Shown piece by piece: positions 49,186-57,999 of a DNA stretch of 64,000 nt. The notes below the pieces were generated by a model. That model was not told where the DNA came from and ran no database searches. It was given only the letters and a program-made list of their open reading frames with translations. Both the position numbers and the translations under genes were made by a program. Position 1 is the first letter of the stretch, and every line of letters starts with the position of its first letter. The DNA is taken from assembly GCA_937960435.1 (NCBI GenBank), contig CALGPN010000002.1, positions 1-64,000 on the forward strand, written 5' to 3'. The DNA is from an uncultured Desulfosoma sp. GTDB taxonomy: Bacteria > Desulfobacterota > Syntrophobacteria > Syntrophobacterales > DSM-9756.

Positions 49186-50161
49186 AGTCGGTTGCGGTCA
49201 AGTGACCGTGGTCCCAAAAAGTGAATTGAGATTTGGGGTGGCTGCGGGAGGCGCACTGAGGCATGTTGCAGATGGGGCAATTGGGATCCTGGCATGGGTC
49301 GATGTGCACGAAAACTTCGGCAGCGCCCTTGAAATGGGTATGGAACAGATTTTCCAGCTCGGCTACTTCCCGATGGGCTTCCACAATGGGGAGAAAACGC
49401 GGCAGAATCAGGTGAAAATCCACGTAAATGTGCCGACCCGATCGCCAGGCCCGGAGCCTGTGAATATCGACCCAAAGATTCTTCCGGTTACGGCTGAGCA
49501 AATGGGAAATTTCGGCGAGGAGTTCCGGGTCTGAAGCGTTCATGAGGCCGGCGAAGGCTTCCTTGAGGAGCGATCTTCCGGAAAAGAGAATCTGCAGCCC
49601 GACGAGGGCTGCCACGGCGCCGTCGATCCAGTACCAGCCGCTGAAACGCACCAGAATCAAACCCAGCACGACTCCGAGGGACGACAGGCAATCCGTCATA
49701 ATGTGCTTTCCGTCGGCGACCAGGGGAAGGGACCGAGTGCGCCGGCCCGCGGTGATGAGAAAGAGCCCCAAGGCCCCGTTGACGGCACTGGTCGCCAAAA
49801 CGAGCCATAGTCCCAGGTCCAAATTGGGCAGAGGATGGGGGCGGCTGATCTGTTGCCATGCGCTCCAGAAGATGCCCAGAGCGGCAAGGATGATGAGGGC
49901 GCCCTCAAAACCTGCGGAAAAGTATTCCACCTTCCCGTGGCCGTAGGGATGTTCCGAATCGGGAGGTTTGGCAGAAAGGGCGATGCTCCACAGGGCGAAG
50001 GCGCTAGCAATGACGTTGACGATAGATTCCAACGCATCGGAAAGGACTGCGGTGGAGCGGGTGATGCGGTAGATGAAAAATTTGAAGCCCATTAACAAAA
50101 CGCCCACGGTCAACGACAAGAGGATGGCTTTCAAACGGGTGCGTTGAGCATGATCTTTCAT
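49184..50161 (-). CDS. Cation diffusion facilitator (CDF) metal efflux protein
   Basis: A 325-residue protein with six spans. Metal-site motifs: STAVLSDALESIVNVIAS in span 2 and DGKHIMTDCLSSLGVVLG in span 5 (HxxxD), plus HPYGHGKVEYFSAGFEG after span 2. The cytoplasmic C-terminal domain follows (about 205-290), then a tail with Cys and His residues (DPCQDPNCPICNMPQCASRS and WDHGHLTATD), likely an added metal sensor. CDF proteins export Zn, Fe, Co, Cd or Ni by proton exchange; the metal is not determined. The ATG at 50161 is chosen because GAGG lies 9 nt upstream; the ATG two codons earlier is too close. It is divergent from hypA. Confidence 0.9.
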   Translation of the reverse strand: MKDHAQRTRLKAILLSLTVGVLLMGFKFFIYRITRSTAVLSDALESIVNVIASAFALWSIALSAKPPDSEHPYGHGKVEYFSAGFEGALIILAALGIFWSAWQQISRPHPLPNLDLGLWLVLATSAVNGALGLFLITAGRRTRSLPLVADGKHIMTDCLSSLGVVLGLILVRFSGWYWIDGAVAALVGLQILFSGRSLLKEAFAGLMNASDPELLAEISHLLSRNRKNLWVDIHRLRAWRSGRHIYVDFHLILPRFLPIVEAHREVAELENLFHTHFKGAAEVFVHIDPCQDPNCPICNMPQCASRSHPKSQFTFWDHGHLTATD

Positions 50162-50385
50162 GGGCATCCGCCTCGAAGCGGGGCGACGGGAACCGAAGGC
50201 TTGGGAAGCCGTGCGAAAATCGCCGCAAGCATAACACGGACCGGGGAAAAACAAAAGGCAGGCGGCGAACCTTCTTGGGGGCCGAACTTGATTCGTTCTT
50301 TGGGCTGTGTTAAGTGCGCTATGCCTTCCGAGAGGTTTTGAAGAGGCTTTCGGCACGGCAGGAAAACCGCCAAGAGGGGCATCAC

Positions 50386-50751
50386 GTGCACGAAATGGCC
50401 ATCGCCCAAAGTGTCTTGGAAATCGTTTTAGACGAATGCCGGGTGCACGGCATTGCCACCGTGGATCGGATTGCCGTGCAGGTAGGGGCTTTGGCGGCCG
50501 TGGTGCCGGAAGCGTTGAGGTTTTGTTTTCAAGTGGTGGCACAAGGGACTCCGGCCGAAAAAGCCGTGTTGGATATCGAAACCGTCCCTGTGGTGATGCG
50601 TTGTCCCCTGTGCGGGGAACTCTTCGAAATGGAGGATCGTCTCGACATGTGCCCTCAATGCGGTCCCGTGGTGTCGGGCCTTTCGCTCGTCAGCGGCCGC
50701 GAAATGACGGTCATGTCCATCGAAGGACGGGGAAAAGACGACGGAGCGTAA
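50386..50751 (+). CDS. hypA: Hydrogenase nickel chaperone HypA
   Basis: A 121-residue protein. The start is a GTG so that the chain begins (M)HEMAIAQSVLEIV; the N-terminal amine and His2 bind nickel in this family. The zinc domain has CPLCGELFEMEDRLDMCPQC at about 74-93. AGAGGGG precedes the GTG by 6 nt; an ATG at 50314 gives a non-family extension. HypA works with HypB to insert Ni into [NiFe] hydrogenase. It is the first gene of the hyp operon. Confidence 0.94.
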   Translation: MHEMAIAQSVLEIVLDECRVHGIATVDRIAVQVGALAAVVPEALRFCFQVVAQGTPAEKAVLDIETVPVVMRCPLCGELFEMEDRLDMCPQCGPVVSGLSLVSGREMTVMSIEGRGKDDGA

Positions 50752-50754
50752 GAA

Positions 50755-51426
50755 ATGGGGGAAATCAAGGTTCCCGTGGTCCGAAACATTTTGGAAGTCA
50801 ATGAACGGCTGGCGCGGGAAAACCGACGGCTTTTCGACGAAAAGAAAATTTTGGTTCTGAACCTTATGAGCTCGCCCGGGGCGGGGAAGACCTCGGTTCT
50901 GGAGCGGACGGCGGAGGCCCTCCAAGGGCGCTACACCATGGCGGTCATCGAGGGGGACATCCAGTCGTCCTATGATGCCGAACGGTTGCAGCGAAAAGGC
51001 GTTCAGGCGGTGCAGATCAACACGGACGGGGCGTGCCACCTGGACGGCAACATGATCCGCACGGCTTTGGAAAACCTGGACTTGGATCCGGTGGATGTGC
51101 TCGTCATCGAAAACGTGGGCAACCTGGTGTGTCCGGCCGAATTCAACCTGGGCGAGCACGAGAAGGTGATGATCCTCAGCGTGGCCGAAGGGGACGACAA
51201 GCCGCTCAAGTACCCGCTCATGTTTCAGATTTCTTCGGTCCTCCTCGTCAACAAAACGGACCTCTTACCTTACGTGGACTGCGATCTCCAGGCGATCCAC
51301 GAACGGGCGAGGCAACTGAACCCTACCCAAAAAATCTTCGATATTTCCTGTCGCACGGGAGAAGGGCTGGAAGCGTGGACGGCGTGGCTGGAAGCCCGGA
51401 TTCGGGAGCACAAAGGCCTGCCGTAA
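50755..51426 (+). CDS. hypB: Hydrogenase nickel incorporation GTPase HypB
   Basis: A 223-residue SIMIBI-class GTPase: P-loop MSSPGAGKTSVLERT, metal-site region DGACHLDGNMIRTAL with conserved Cys and His, VIENVGNLVCPAEFNLGE with the second Cys, and VNKTDLLPY (G4). The N-terminal nickel-binding CxxGCxC or His-rich extension of some HypB proteins is absent (it starts MGEIKVPVVRNIL). It supplies GTP energy for Ni delivery with HypA. It starts 3 nt after hypA. Confidence 0.97.
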   Translation: MGEIKVPVVRNILEVNERLARENRRLFDEKKILVLNLMSSPGAGKTSVLERTAEALQGRYTMAVIEGDIQSSYDAERLQRKGVQAVQINTDGACHLDGNMIRTALENLDLDPVDVLVIENVGNLVCPAEFNLGEHEKVMILSVAEGDDKPLKYPLMFQISSVLLVNKTDLLPYVDCDLQAIHERARQLNPTQKIFDISCRTGEGLEAWTAWLEARIREHKGLP

Positions 51427-53810
51427 GACTGGATCTTCCGGTCCTGCGGCGCATTGGGGTCCGCGTGGAAGGGATCGTCCAAGGGGTGGGCTTTCGGCCT
51501 TTCGTCTATCAGACGGCCCGCCGGTGGGGTCTCAACGGCTGGGTTCGAAACGACGCCACAGGCGTGGAGATCGAGCTGGAAGGAGACGCCGAAGCACTGG
51601 ATGCCTTTCTGGAAACCCTGCGCACGAAGGCTCCTCCGTTGTCCCGCATCTGTTCCCTCGTGGTCTCGGACAAACCCTACGAACGCCTTTCGGGATTTCA
51701 CATCGTCGCCAGCGACGCCTCAAGCCTTCGAACGGCGCTCATTTCCCCGGACACGGCTGTATGCGACGACTGTGTGCGGGAGCTGCTCGACCCCAAGGAC
51801 AGGCGCTATCGATATCCTTTCATCAACTGCACCAATTGCGGGCCGCGCTACACCATCATTCAGGACATCCCGTACGATCGCCACAAGACGACCATGGCGC
51901 GGTTTTCCATGTGTGACGCGTGCCGGGCCGAATACGAGGACCCGGCGAATCGGCGCTTCCACGCCCAACCCAACGCGTGCCCGGTGTGCGGTCCCCACGT
52001 GTGGTTGGAAGACGGCCGAGGCCGGATTCTGGCCGAGCGGGACGATGCCGTGCGGGAAGCCGTTCGCTTTTTGGAAAAAGGTTCCATCGTTGCCGTGAAG
52101 GGGCTCGGCGGTTTTCATTTGGCCGTTCCCGCTGCGGACGAGAACGCCGTGTCTCGGTTGCGGCGCCGAAAGATCCGGGAAGAAAAACCCTTTGCCGTGA
52201 TGTTCCGGGACTTGGATGCCGTGCGGGCCGTTTGCCGTCTCGGTCCACAAGAGGAAGAGCTGATTCTTTCGAAGGAAAGGCCCATCGTTTTGGTCCGAAA
52301 GCGAGCCGATGCGCCGGTTTCGGTTCCGCCCATCGCCCCGTCGGTCGCTCCGCGAAACGCTTTTCTCGGCGTCTTTCTTCCTTATACGCCGCTCCACGTG
52401 TTGCTTTTTCAAGACAGCGCCTACCATGCCCTTGTGATGACCAGCGGGAACCAAAGCGATGAACCCATCGTGACGGAAAACGGCGAGGCGCGGACCCGCC
52501 TGTGCGGGATTGCCGACTTTTTCCTGATGCATGACCGTGACATCTATATCCGATGCGACGATTCCGTCACCCGGGTGTTGCCCGGCGGGGTGATGCCCGT
52601 GCGTCGCGCCCGCGGTTACGTGCCCGTCCCGGTGCGTCTTGCCCGTTCGGGCCCTGTGGTGTTGGCGACGGGGGCCGAACTCAAGAACACCGTGTGTCTG
52701 ACCAGGGATCGGGACGCTTTTTTGAGTCAGCATATCGGCGACTTGGAAAATGTGGAAACCCTTCACGCGTTCGAAAAGACCATCGAACATCTCCAGAGGA
52801 TTTTGGACGTTCGTCCTGCCTTGATCGTCCACGACCTTCATCCGGATTATCTCAGCACCCAATGGGCCGAAGCCCGGGCGGAGCCCCTTCCTGCGGCGCC
52901 GCAGGTGTCAGAGAATGTCGGGGCCGTTTTGGAAAGTTCCCGAGCGGTGTATCGGATCGGCGTGCAGCATCACCACGCCCATATCGCATCGGTGATGGCC
53001 GAAAGGCATGGGGAGGGACCGGTTTTGGGCGTGGCTCTAGACGGGACCGGCTACGGGGCCGACGGCACTGTATGGGGAGGTGAATTTCTCTATGTGGACG
53101 GAGCCGTGTGCCGGCGGCTGGGGCGATTTTCGCACCTGTTTCTTCCCGGCGGGGATCGGGCCGTCAAGGAACCTTGGCGCACGGCTCTGGCCGCTCTGTG
53201 GGTGCTTGCCGGGGATGAAGTGGAAGAGCGCTACGGCCGCTTTACCGACCGGTGGCCGGAAAGGGAGCGGCGCGGGGTGTTGCACATGCTTCGCCGTGGG
53301 CTCAATTCGCCGCGCACGTCCTCGTGCGGGCGGCTCTTTGACGTCATGGCGTCCCTGTGCGGCGTGCGGGATCGGATCCATTATGAAGGCCAAGCCGCCA
53401 TCGAGTTGGAACAATCCATCGAAGAAGACTCCGGGGCTTACGGGGTCGACATTCGAAAGGACGGAGACCTCTGGGAGCTGGACACCCGCCCCATGCTGGC
53501 CGAAGCGGTGGAGGATCTCCTTCGGGGCTGCCGCCCCGGGGCGGCGGCATGCCGGTTCCATAACGCGATCATCCGGGCGGTGGGACGCCTTTTAGGCCTG
53601 CTCGCCGAGGAAACAGGCCTGCGGACCGTGGCGTTGAGCGGCGGGGTGTTCCAGAATGTCTACTTGAGCACCGGCTTGGAAGCTTTCCTTAAAGAGGCGG
53701 GCTGGACCGTATGGGTTCATGAGAAGGTGCCCCCGAACGATGCGTGCATTTCCCTGGGGCAGGCTTATATCGGCCGATGCGTGCTGGATTCCATGGGGGT
53801 AAGAGGTTGA
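51375..53810 (+). CDS. hypF: Carbamoyltransferase HypF
   Basis: About 811 residues. Domains in order: acylphosphatase-like (VEGIVQGVGFRPFVYQTARR), two zinc fingers (CDDCVREL...CTNCGPRYT and CDACRAEY...CPVCGPH), a YrdC-like domain (KGSIVAVKGLGGFHLAVPAA, LVMTSGNQSDEPIV) and a Kae1-like carbamoyltransferase domain (QHHHAHIASVMAE, LGVALDGTGYGADG, SGGVFQNVYLS). HypF makes the carbamoyl adduct on HypE that becomes the CN ligand of the hydrogenase iron. There is no ATG in the right place: GTG at 51375, inside the end of hypB with AAGGG 8 nt upstream, is my choice; GTG 51384 or 51465 are alternatives. Confidence 0.93.
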   Translation: MDGVAGSPDSGAQRPAVRLDLPVLRRIGVRVEGIVQGVGFRPFVYQTARRWGLNGWVRNDATGVEIELEGDAEALDAFLETLRTKAPPLSRICSLVVSDKPYERLSGFHIVASDASSLRTALISPDTAVCDDCVRELLDPKDRRYRYPFINCTNCGPRYTIIQDIPYDRHKTTMARFSMCDACRAEYEDPANRRFHAQPNACPVCGPHVWLEDGRGRILAERDDAVREAVRFLEKGSIVAVKGLGGFHLAVPAADENAVSRLRRRKIREEKPFAVMFRDLDAVRAVCRLGPQEEELILSKERPIVLVRKRADAPVSVPPIAPSVAPRNAFLGVFLPYTPLHVLLFQDSAYHALVMTSGNQSDEPIVTENGEARTRLCGIADFFLMHDRDIYIRCDDSVTRVLPGGVMPVRRARGYVPVPVRLARSGPVVLATGAELKNTVCLTRDRDAFLSQHIGDLENVETLHAFEKTIEHLQRILDVRPALIVHDLHPDYLSTQWAEARAEPLPAAPQVSENVGAVLESSRAVYRIGVQHHHAHIASVMAERHGEGPVLGVALDGTGYGADGTVWGGEFLYVDGAVCRRLGRFSHLFLPGGDRAVKEPWRTALAALWVLAGDEVEERYGRFTDRWPERERRGVLHMLRRGLNSPRTSSCGRLFDVMASLCGVRDRIHYEGQAAIELEQSIEEDSGAYGVDIRKDGDLWELDTRPMLAEAVEDLLRGCRPGAAACRFHNAIIRAVGRLLGLLAEETGLRTVALSGGVFQNVYLSTGLEAFLKEAGWTVWVHEKVPPNDACISLGQAYIGRCVLDSMGVRG

Positions 53811-53913
53811 GGAGAGAGCGGGACGATTGCACCGGGGCTTACCGGCCGGAGGTTCGAAACGGGCTCTTTCCCACCGTGGCGAGCGGCTCGAAAAATGAAG
53901 ATCAGGGGGACGA

Positions 53914-55041
53914 ATGGCCTTGAAATACATCGACGAATTTCGGGACGGCCAATTGGCGCGTCGGCTTCTCACACAGCTGAAAAAACGCTGTAGAGATCTG
54001 GAGCCCATGCGGTTCATGGAAATCTGCGGGACCCACACGGTGGCCATTTTCCGCTCAGGGCTGCGCCCCCTTTTCCCTCCCACTGTGGAGCTCGTGAGCG
54101 GTCCAGGGTGTCCCGTCTGTGTAACGGCGGGCGAAGACATCGACAAAGCGGTGTGGTTCGCCTCCCAGCCCGGGGTGGTGACGGCCACCTTCGGCGATCT
54201 GCTCCGGGTGCCTGGCTCACGCACGTCCCTGGCGCAAGAGAGGGCTCGAGGGGCGGATGTGCGCATGGTCTACAGTGCAACCGATGCGGTGGAGTTGGCT
54301 CGGCAAAACCCCGATCGTCAAGTGGTCTTTATCGGGATCGGTTTCGAAACCACCGCGCCCACGGTGGCTGCGGCCATCGTCATGGCGGATCGGCTGGGCC
54401 TTGAAAATTTTTCGGTTTTTTCGATCCATAAGGTCCTGCCTCCGGCCATGGAAGCGCTTCTGTCCTCGGGAGATCTCCATCTGGACGGGTTCCTTTGCCC
54501 CGGCCATGTCAGCACCATTATCGGGGCCAAAGCCTATGAAGACGTGGTGCGCCGCTATGGGATGCCGTGTGTCGTCACGGGGTTCGAACCCCTGGACATT
54601 CTTCAAGGGCTTCTCATGCTTGTGGAACAGCACGCCTCCCGCGACGCCCGTGTCGAAATTCAATATCGGCGCGGCGTCACTTGGGAAGGGAACACCGCCG
54701 CTCAGGAACTCATGGCTCGTGTGTTCCGGCCGGCGGACGCCGTCTGGCGCGGATTGGGATTTATTGCGGGGTCAGGCTTGGTCCTCCGGGACGATTGGGC
54801 ACGCTTTGACGCCGCCAAGCGCTTTTCGGTGCCGAGCCTGGGTGTGCGGGAAGATCCGGCCTGCCGTTGCGGCGATGTGCTTCGGGGGGCGCTGCGCCCC
54901 ACGTCGTGTCCTCTTTTTCGGAAAGTGTGCACCCCGCAAAACCCCAAGGGGCCGTGCATGGTTTCCAGTGAAGGCACCTGCGGTGCCTATTTCAAATATC
55001 ATCACGACGGCCCGGATCCGGACGTAGAAGAAAAATATTAA
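53914..55041 (+). CDS. hypD: Hydrogenase formation protein HypD
   Basis: A 375-residue Fe-S protein. Conserved parts: RFMEICGTHTVAIFRSGL, VSGPGCPVCVTAGEDID (Fe-binding Cys pair), FIGIGFETTAPTVAAAI, FLCPGHVSTIIGAKAYE and the C-terminal 4Fe-4S cysteines in CRCGDVLRG, CPLFRKVC and KGPCMVSSEGTCGAYF. HypD with HypC assembles the Fe(CN)2CO unit. The usual hypC gene between hypF and hypD is not here: the 103-nt gap has no open frame of that kind. Confidence 0.97.
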   Translation: MALKYIDEFRDGQLARRLLTQLKKRCRDLEPMRFMEICGTHTVAIFRSGLRPLFPPTVELVSGPGCPVCVTAGEDIDKAVWFASQPGVVTATFGDLLRVPGSRTSLAQERARGADVRMVYSATDAVELARQNPDRQVVFIGIGFETTAPTVAAAIVMADRLGLENFSVFSIHKVLPPAMEALLSSGDLHLDGFLCPGHVSTIIGAKAYEDVVRRYGMPCVVTGFEPLDILQGLLMLVEQHASRDARVEIQYRRGVTWEGNTAAQELMARVFRPADAVWRGLGFIAGSGLVLRDDWARFDAAKRFSVPSLGVREDPACRCGDVLRGALRPTSCPLFRKVCTPQNPKGPCMVSSEGTCGAYFKYHHDGPDPDVEEKY

Positions 55042-55059
55042 GAGGTGCCGGGAAACCGC

Positions 55060-55503
55060 ATGGTAAGCAAACTCATTCAAAAGTTCGAGAGTATCTCTCT
55101 TCAGGTGCTGATGCTGATGATGGCCATTGTCTTGGCGGCCACTATCGTCGACCTTGCGTGGCTCCTTTGGGTGGACCTTGCCAAGCCGCCTTATTTCATC
55201 TTGAGTGTCGATGAACTGCTGGAAATCTTCGGCCAGTTCCTGCTCGTGATTATCGGGCTCGAGCTTTTGGAAACCGTGCTCAAGACGTACGCGACACCGC
55301 ATCAGCCCCATTTCGAAGTGGTCATCAACGTGGCCATCATCGCCGTCGCCCGCAAAATCATCATCCTGGATATCAAGAAAGAGGCGCCCCTAAGCGTCAT
55401 CGGGCTGGCGGTCATCGTCCTAGGCTTGGCGTGTGCTTACTACCTCATGAAAAGAGGACAGCGCGAGACAGATTCGGTTAAAACGGTGCGCGAAGGCCGC
55501 TAA
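55060..55503 (+). CDS. PsiE-like membrane protein inside the hyp operon
   Basis: A 147-residue protein with four hydrophobic spans: LMLMMAIVLAATIVDLAWLL, IFGQFLLVIIGLELLETVL, VVINVAIIAVARKIIILD and VIGLAVIVLGLACAYYLM. The LELLETVLKTYATPHQPHFE and AIIAVARKIIILDIKK stretches are typical of the phosphate-starvation-inducible PsiE family (COG3431), whose function is not known. It begins 18 nt after the hypD stop and ends 81 nt before the hypE start, so it is in the operon. A GTG at 55045 is an alternative start, but ATG 55060 fits the family better. Confidence 0.82.
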   Translation: MVSKLIQKFESISLQVLMLMMAIVLAATIVDLAWLLWVDLAKPPYFILSVDELLEIFGQFLLVIIGLELLETVLKTYATPHQPHFEVVINVAIIAVARKIIILDIKKEAPLSVIGLAVIVLGLACAYYLMKRGQRETDSVKTVREGR

Positions 55504-55584
55504 AGCCCGGGCGGGCAGTGTGCCGGGCTGATGAAGATGGGAACGAAGAAAACCGACCGGGGCACACAAAGGGAAGAACGCGCG

Positions 55585-56592
55585 ATGGAAAAACAGGTGT
55601 TGTTGGATCACGGCAGCGGGGGACGGGCGACCCATGAACTCATCCAAAAGGTGTTTGCGCCGCTTTTGGGAAACCCATACCTTGAGGCCATGAACGACAG
55701 CGCGGTCATGGATCTTCCCGGCCAACGGCTGGCGCTCACCACGGATTCTTACGTGGTGGACCCGCTCATTTTCCCCGGCGGCGACATCGGGTCTCTCGCC
55801 GTCCATGGAACGATCAACGACTTGGCCATGAGCGGCGCCCGGCCGCTGTATCTCACGGCGGGGTTCATCCTGGAAGAGGGCTTGGAGGTGGCGCTCCTGG
55901 AAAGCATCGTGCGCTCCATGGCGGAAGCGGCCCGGGAGGCCGGCGTGGCTGTGGTGGCCGGAGACACCAAGGTGGTGCCTCGAGGAAAGGCCGACAAATT
56001 ATTTATCAACACGGCGGGCGTCGGCATCGTCCCTGCCGGCGTGTCGGTGGGCGGCGAGAAGGCCCAGCCGGGTGATGCGGTCCTCATCAACGGAACCATC
56101 GGCGACCATGGGACGGCCGTTCTGTGCACGCGCGAAGGCCTTTCCATGGAGGGCGACATCCGAAGCGATTCCGCGCCGCTGCACACTCTGACAAGCGCGC
56201 TCCTGGAGGCGTGTCCCCGGGTGCACGTCTTGCGCGATCCCACAAGAGGGGGAGTAGCCACGACGCTTAACGAAATCGCTCGGCAGTCTCGAGTGGGCAT
56301 CCGCCTTTTCGAAGAGGCTCTACCGATCCGCCCCGATGTGGCGGGAGCGTGCGAAATCCTCGGCCTGGATCCCCTCTACATGGCGAACGAAGGCAAGGTC
56401 CTGGTAGTCCTTCCTCGAGAAGACGCCGAAAAGGCTTTGACGCTCATGCGGCGCCATGCGCTGGGGCGGGAAGCGGCCCTCATTGGCGAAGTCATCGCCG
56501 AGGATCCCGGCCGGGTTGTGTTAAAGACTCGCATCGGCGGACACCGCATTGTGGACATGCTGCGCGGGGAACCTCTGCCCCGGATCTGTTGA
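55585..56592 (+). CDS. hypE: Hydrogenase expression/formation protein HypE
   Basis: A 335-residue member of the PurM/SelD-like ATPase family: LLDHGSGGRATHELIQKVF, MNDSAVMDLPGQRLALTTDS, VAGDTKVVPRGKADKLFINT, RDPTRGGVATTLNEIA, and the C-terminal PRIC whose terminal Cys receives the carbamoyl group from HypF and is dehydrated to thiocyanate. The chosen ATG at 55585 has AAAGGGAAGAA upstream; an in-frame ATG at 55531 would add 18 charged residues unlike the family. Confidence 0.96.
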   Translation: MEKQVLLDHGSGGRATHELIQKVFAPLLGNPYLEAMNDSAVMDLPGQRLALTTDSYVVDPLIFPGGDIGSLAVHGTINDLAMSGARPLYLTAGFILEEGLEVALLESIVRSMAEAAREAGVAVVAGDTKVVPRGKADKLFINTAGVGIVPAGVSVGGEKAQPGDAVLINGTIGDHGTAVLCTREGLSMEGDIRSDSAPLHTLTSALLEACPRVHVLRDPTRGGVATTLNEIARQSRVGIRLFEEALPIRPDVAGACEILGLDPLYMANEGKVLVVLPREDAEKALTLMRRHALGREAALIGEVIAEDPGRVVLKTRIGGHRIVDMLRGEPLPRIC

Positions 56593-56704
56593 ACCCGTAA
56601 GGGCTTCGCTGCCGAGAAAAGGCGGGAGCGGTCTTGCCGGCCTTTTCCCCCATGGGCTAGACTCCCAAACAAGAGCCGACATCATGAGGGAAGAGGGAGG
56701 GGCC

Positions 56705-57838
56705 GTGGGGCTTCACTGGCTGAGCGGCAGAGGGCGAGGGTTCCGATGCGGGGTGTGCGGTCGCGACATCGACGGCCTGGGGTCGGGGATCGGCGTGTGC
56801 GCCCGATGCCTTGTCCATGATTGGGATCGGGCCCGCCCTCTGGTGGACGCCGTCCACCGGAAATCTCGGTCGCGTTTTCTCTTGCCGCTGGAAGCGCCCC
56901 GGGCTCGCATCGGGGCGGAATGCAGCCTGTGTCATCATCGGTGCCGCATGCAATCGGGGGAACCCGGGTATTGCGGCATTCGGACCGGCGACATGGAAAG
57001 TTTGCGCCATGACGGCCGGCTCCGCGCTCTCGTTTCCTATTACCACGATCCCATCCCCACCAACTGCGTCGCCGATTGGGTCTGCGCGGGAGGCACAGGG
57101 GTGGGTTATCCTCGATACAGCATGAGCAAAGGCCCGGAGGTGGGCTGGTACAATCTGGCGGTCTTTTTCGAAGCGTGCAACTTCAACTGCCTCTATTGCC
57201 AGAACTGGTCGTTCAAACGCACGGCGACTCATGAAAAACCATGGCTGGCCCTGGATGAGATGCTTCCTGCGGTGACGGATCGCACGTCCTGCATCTGCTT
57301 TTTCGGGGGGGATCCCGTGCCCCAGCTGCCCTTTGCCTTACGTTTTTCCCGGGAGGCCATCAAGAGCCGATCGGGGGGCGTGCTCCGCGTGTGCTGGGAA
57401 ACCAACGGCAGCATGCATCCCAGCTGGCTCCGCCCCATGGTGCAGCTCTCGTTGGAATCCGGGGGCTGCATCAAGGTGGATCTCAAGGCCTGGGACCCTC
57501 ACATCCATTGGGCTCTGTGCGGATCGGAGAACCGACAGGTTCTGGAAAATTTTGCGCAGTTGGCCCAATGGTTTTCCGTGAGACCCGATCCGCCGCTGCT
57601 CATTGCCAGCACCCTTCTCGTTCCGGGTTATGTGGGCGAATCGGAAGTTTCGCGCATCGCCCGGTTCATCGCCGGACTCAACCCCGATATCCCTTATGCT
57701 CTTTTGGGCTTCGCCCCTCAGTTCGTCCTCAATGATTTTCCCACCACATCCCGACAGGAAGCCGAAGCGTGCCTGGACGCCGCTCTGAAGGCCGGGTTGC
57801 GGCGGGTACGGCTGGCCAACAGGCATCTGCTGTGTTGA
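56705..57838 (+). CDS. Radical SAM protein of the AmmeMemoRadiSam / PflA-like type
   Basis: A protein of about 377 residues. Early Cys pairs (CGVCGRD and CARC) form a probable zinc ribbon, followed by CSLCHHRCRMQSGEPGYCGIR (an AmmeMemoRadiSam-type Cys cluster), then the radical SAM motif CNFNCLYCQNW with the three 4Fe-4S ligands. FFGGDPVPQLPFALRFSREA and WETNGSMHPSW follow the standard fold. Pyruvate-formate-lyase activase-like members generate glycyl radicals, while the AmmeMemoRadiSam group is of unknown function. The start is GTG at 56705 with GGAGG 4 nt upstream; an ATG at 56684 is the alternative. It follows hypE by about 110 nt and may share its transcript. Confidence 0.85.
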   Translation: MGLHWLSGRGRGFRCGVCGRDIDGLGSGIGVCARCLVHDWDRARPLVDAVHRKSRSRFLLPLEAPRARIGAECSLCHHRCRMQSGEPGYCGIRTGDMESLRHDGRLRALVSYYHDPIPTNCVADWVCAGGTGVGYPRYSMSKGPEVGWYNLAVFFEACNFNCLYCQNWSFKRTATHEKPWLALDEMLPAVTDRTSCICFFGGDPVPQLPFALRFSREAIKSRSGGVLRVCWETNGSMHPSWLRPMVQLSLESGGCIKVDLKAWDPHIHWALCGSENRQVLENFAQLAQWFSVRPDPPLLIASTLLVPGYVGESEVSRIARFIAGLNPDIPYALLGFAPQFVLNDFPTTSRQEAEACLDAALKAGLRRVRLANRHLLC

Positions 57839-57999
57839 AGGGTATCCTGTGCCCGAGAGTCGAAAAATCTTTATGCCGGAGCGTGTTTCCCCGATGATGG
57901 TCGGTGGGTTTTCTCCGCCGCCTCGGGCGGCCAAGGGTTAATCGTGGCGAGGCAAGAGCGTTTGGGGAAAAAAGTGAAGAGGGTGCGCAGGAGGTCGTG

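Noticed and set aside
53811-53913. hypC between hypF and hypD
   Set aside because: Only 103 nt are available, and no MCLAIP-type start or Cys2 motif can be read in any frame.
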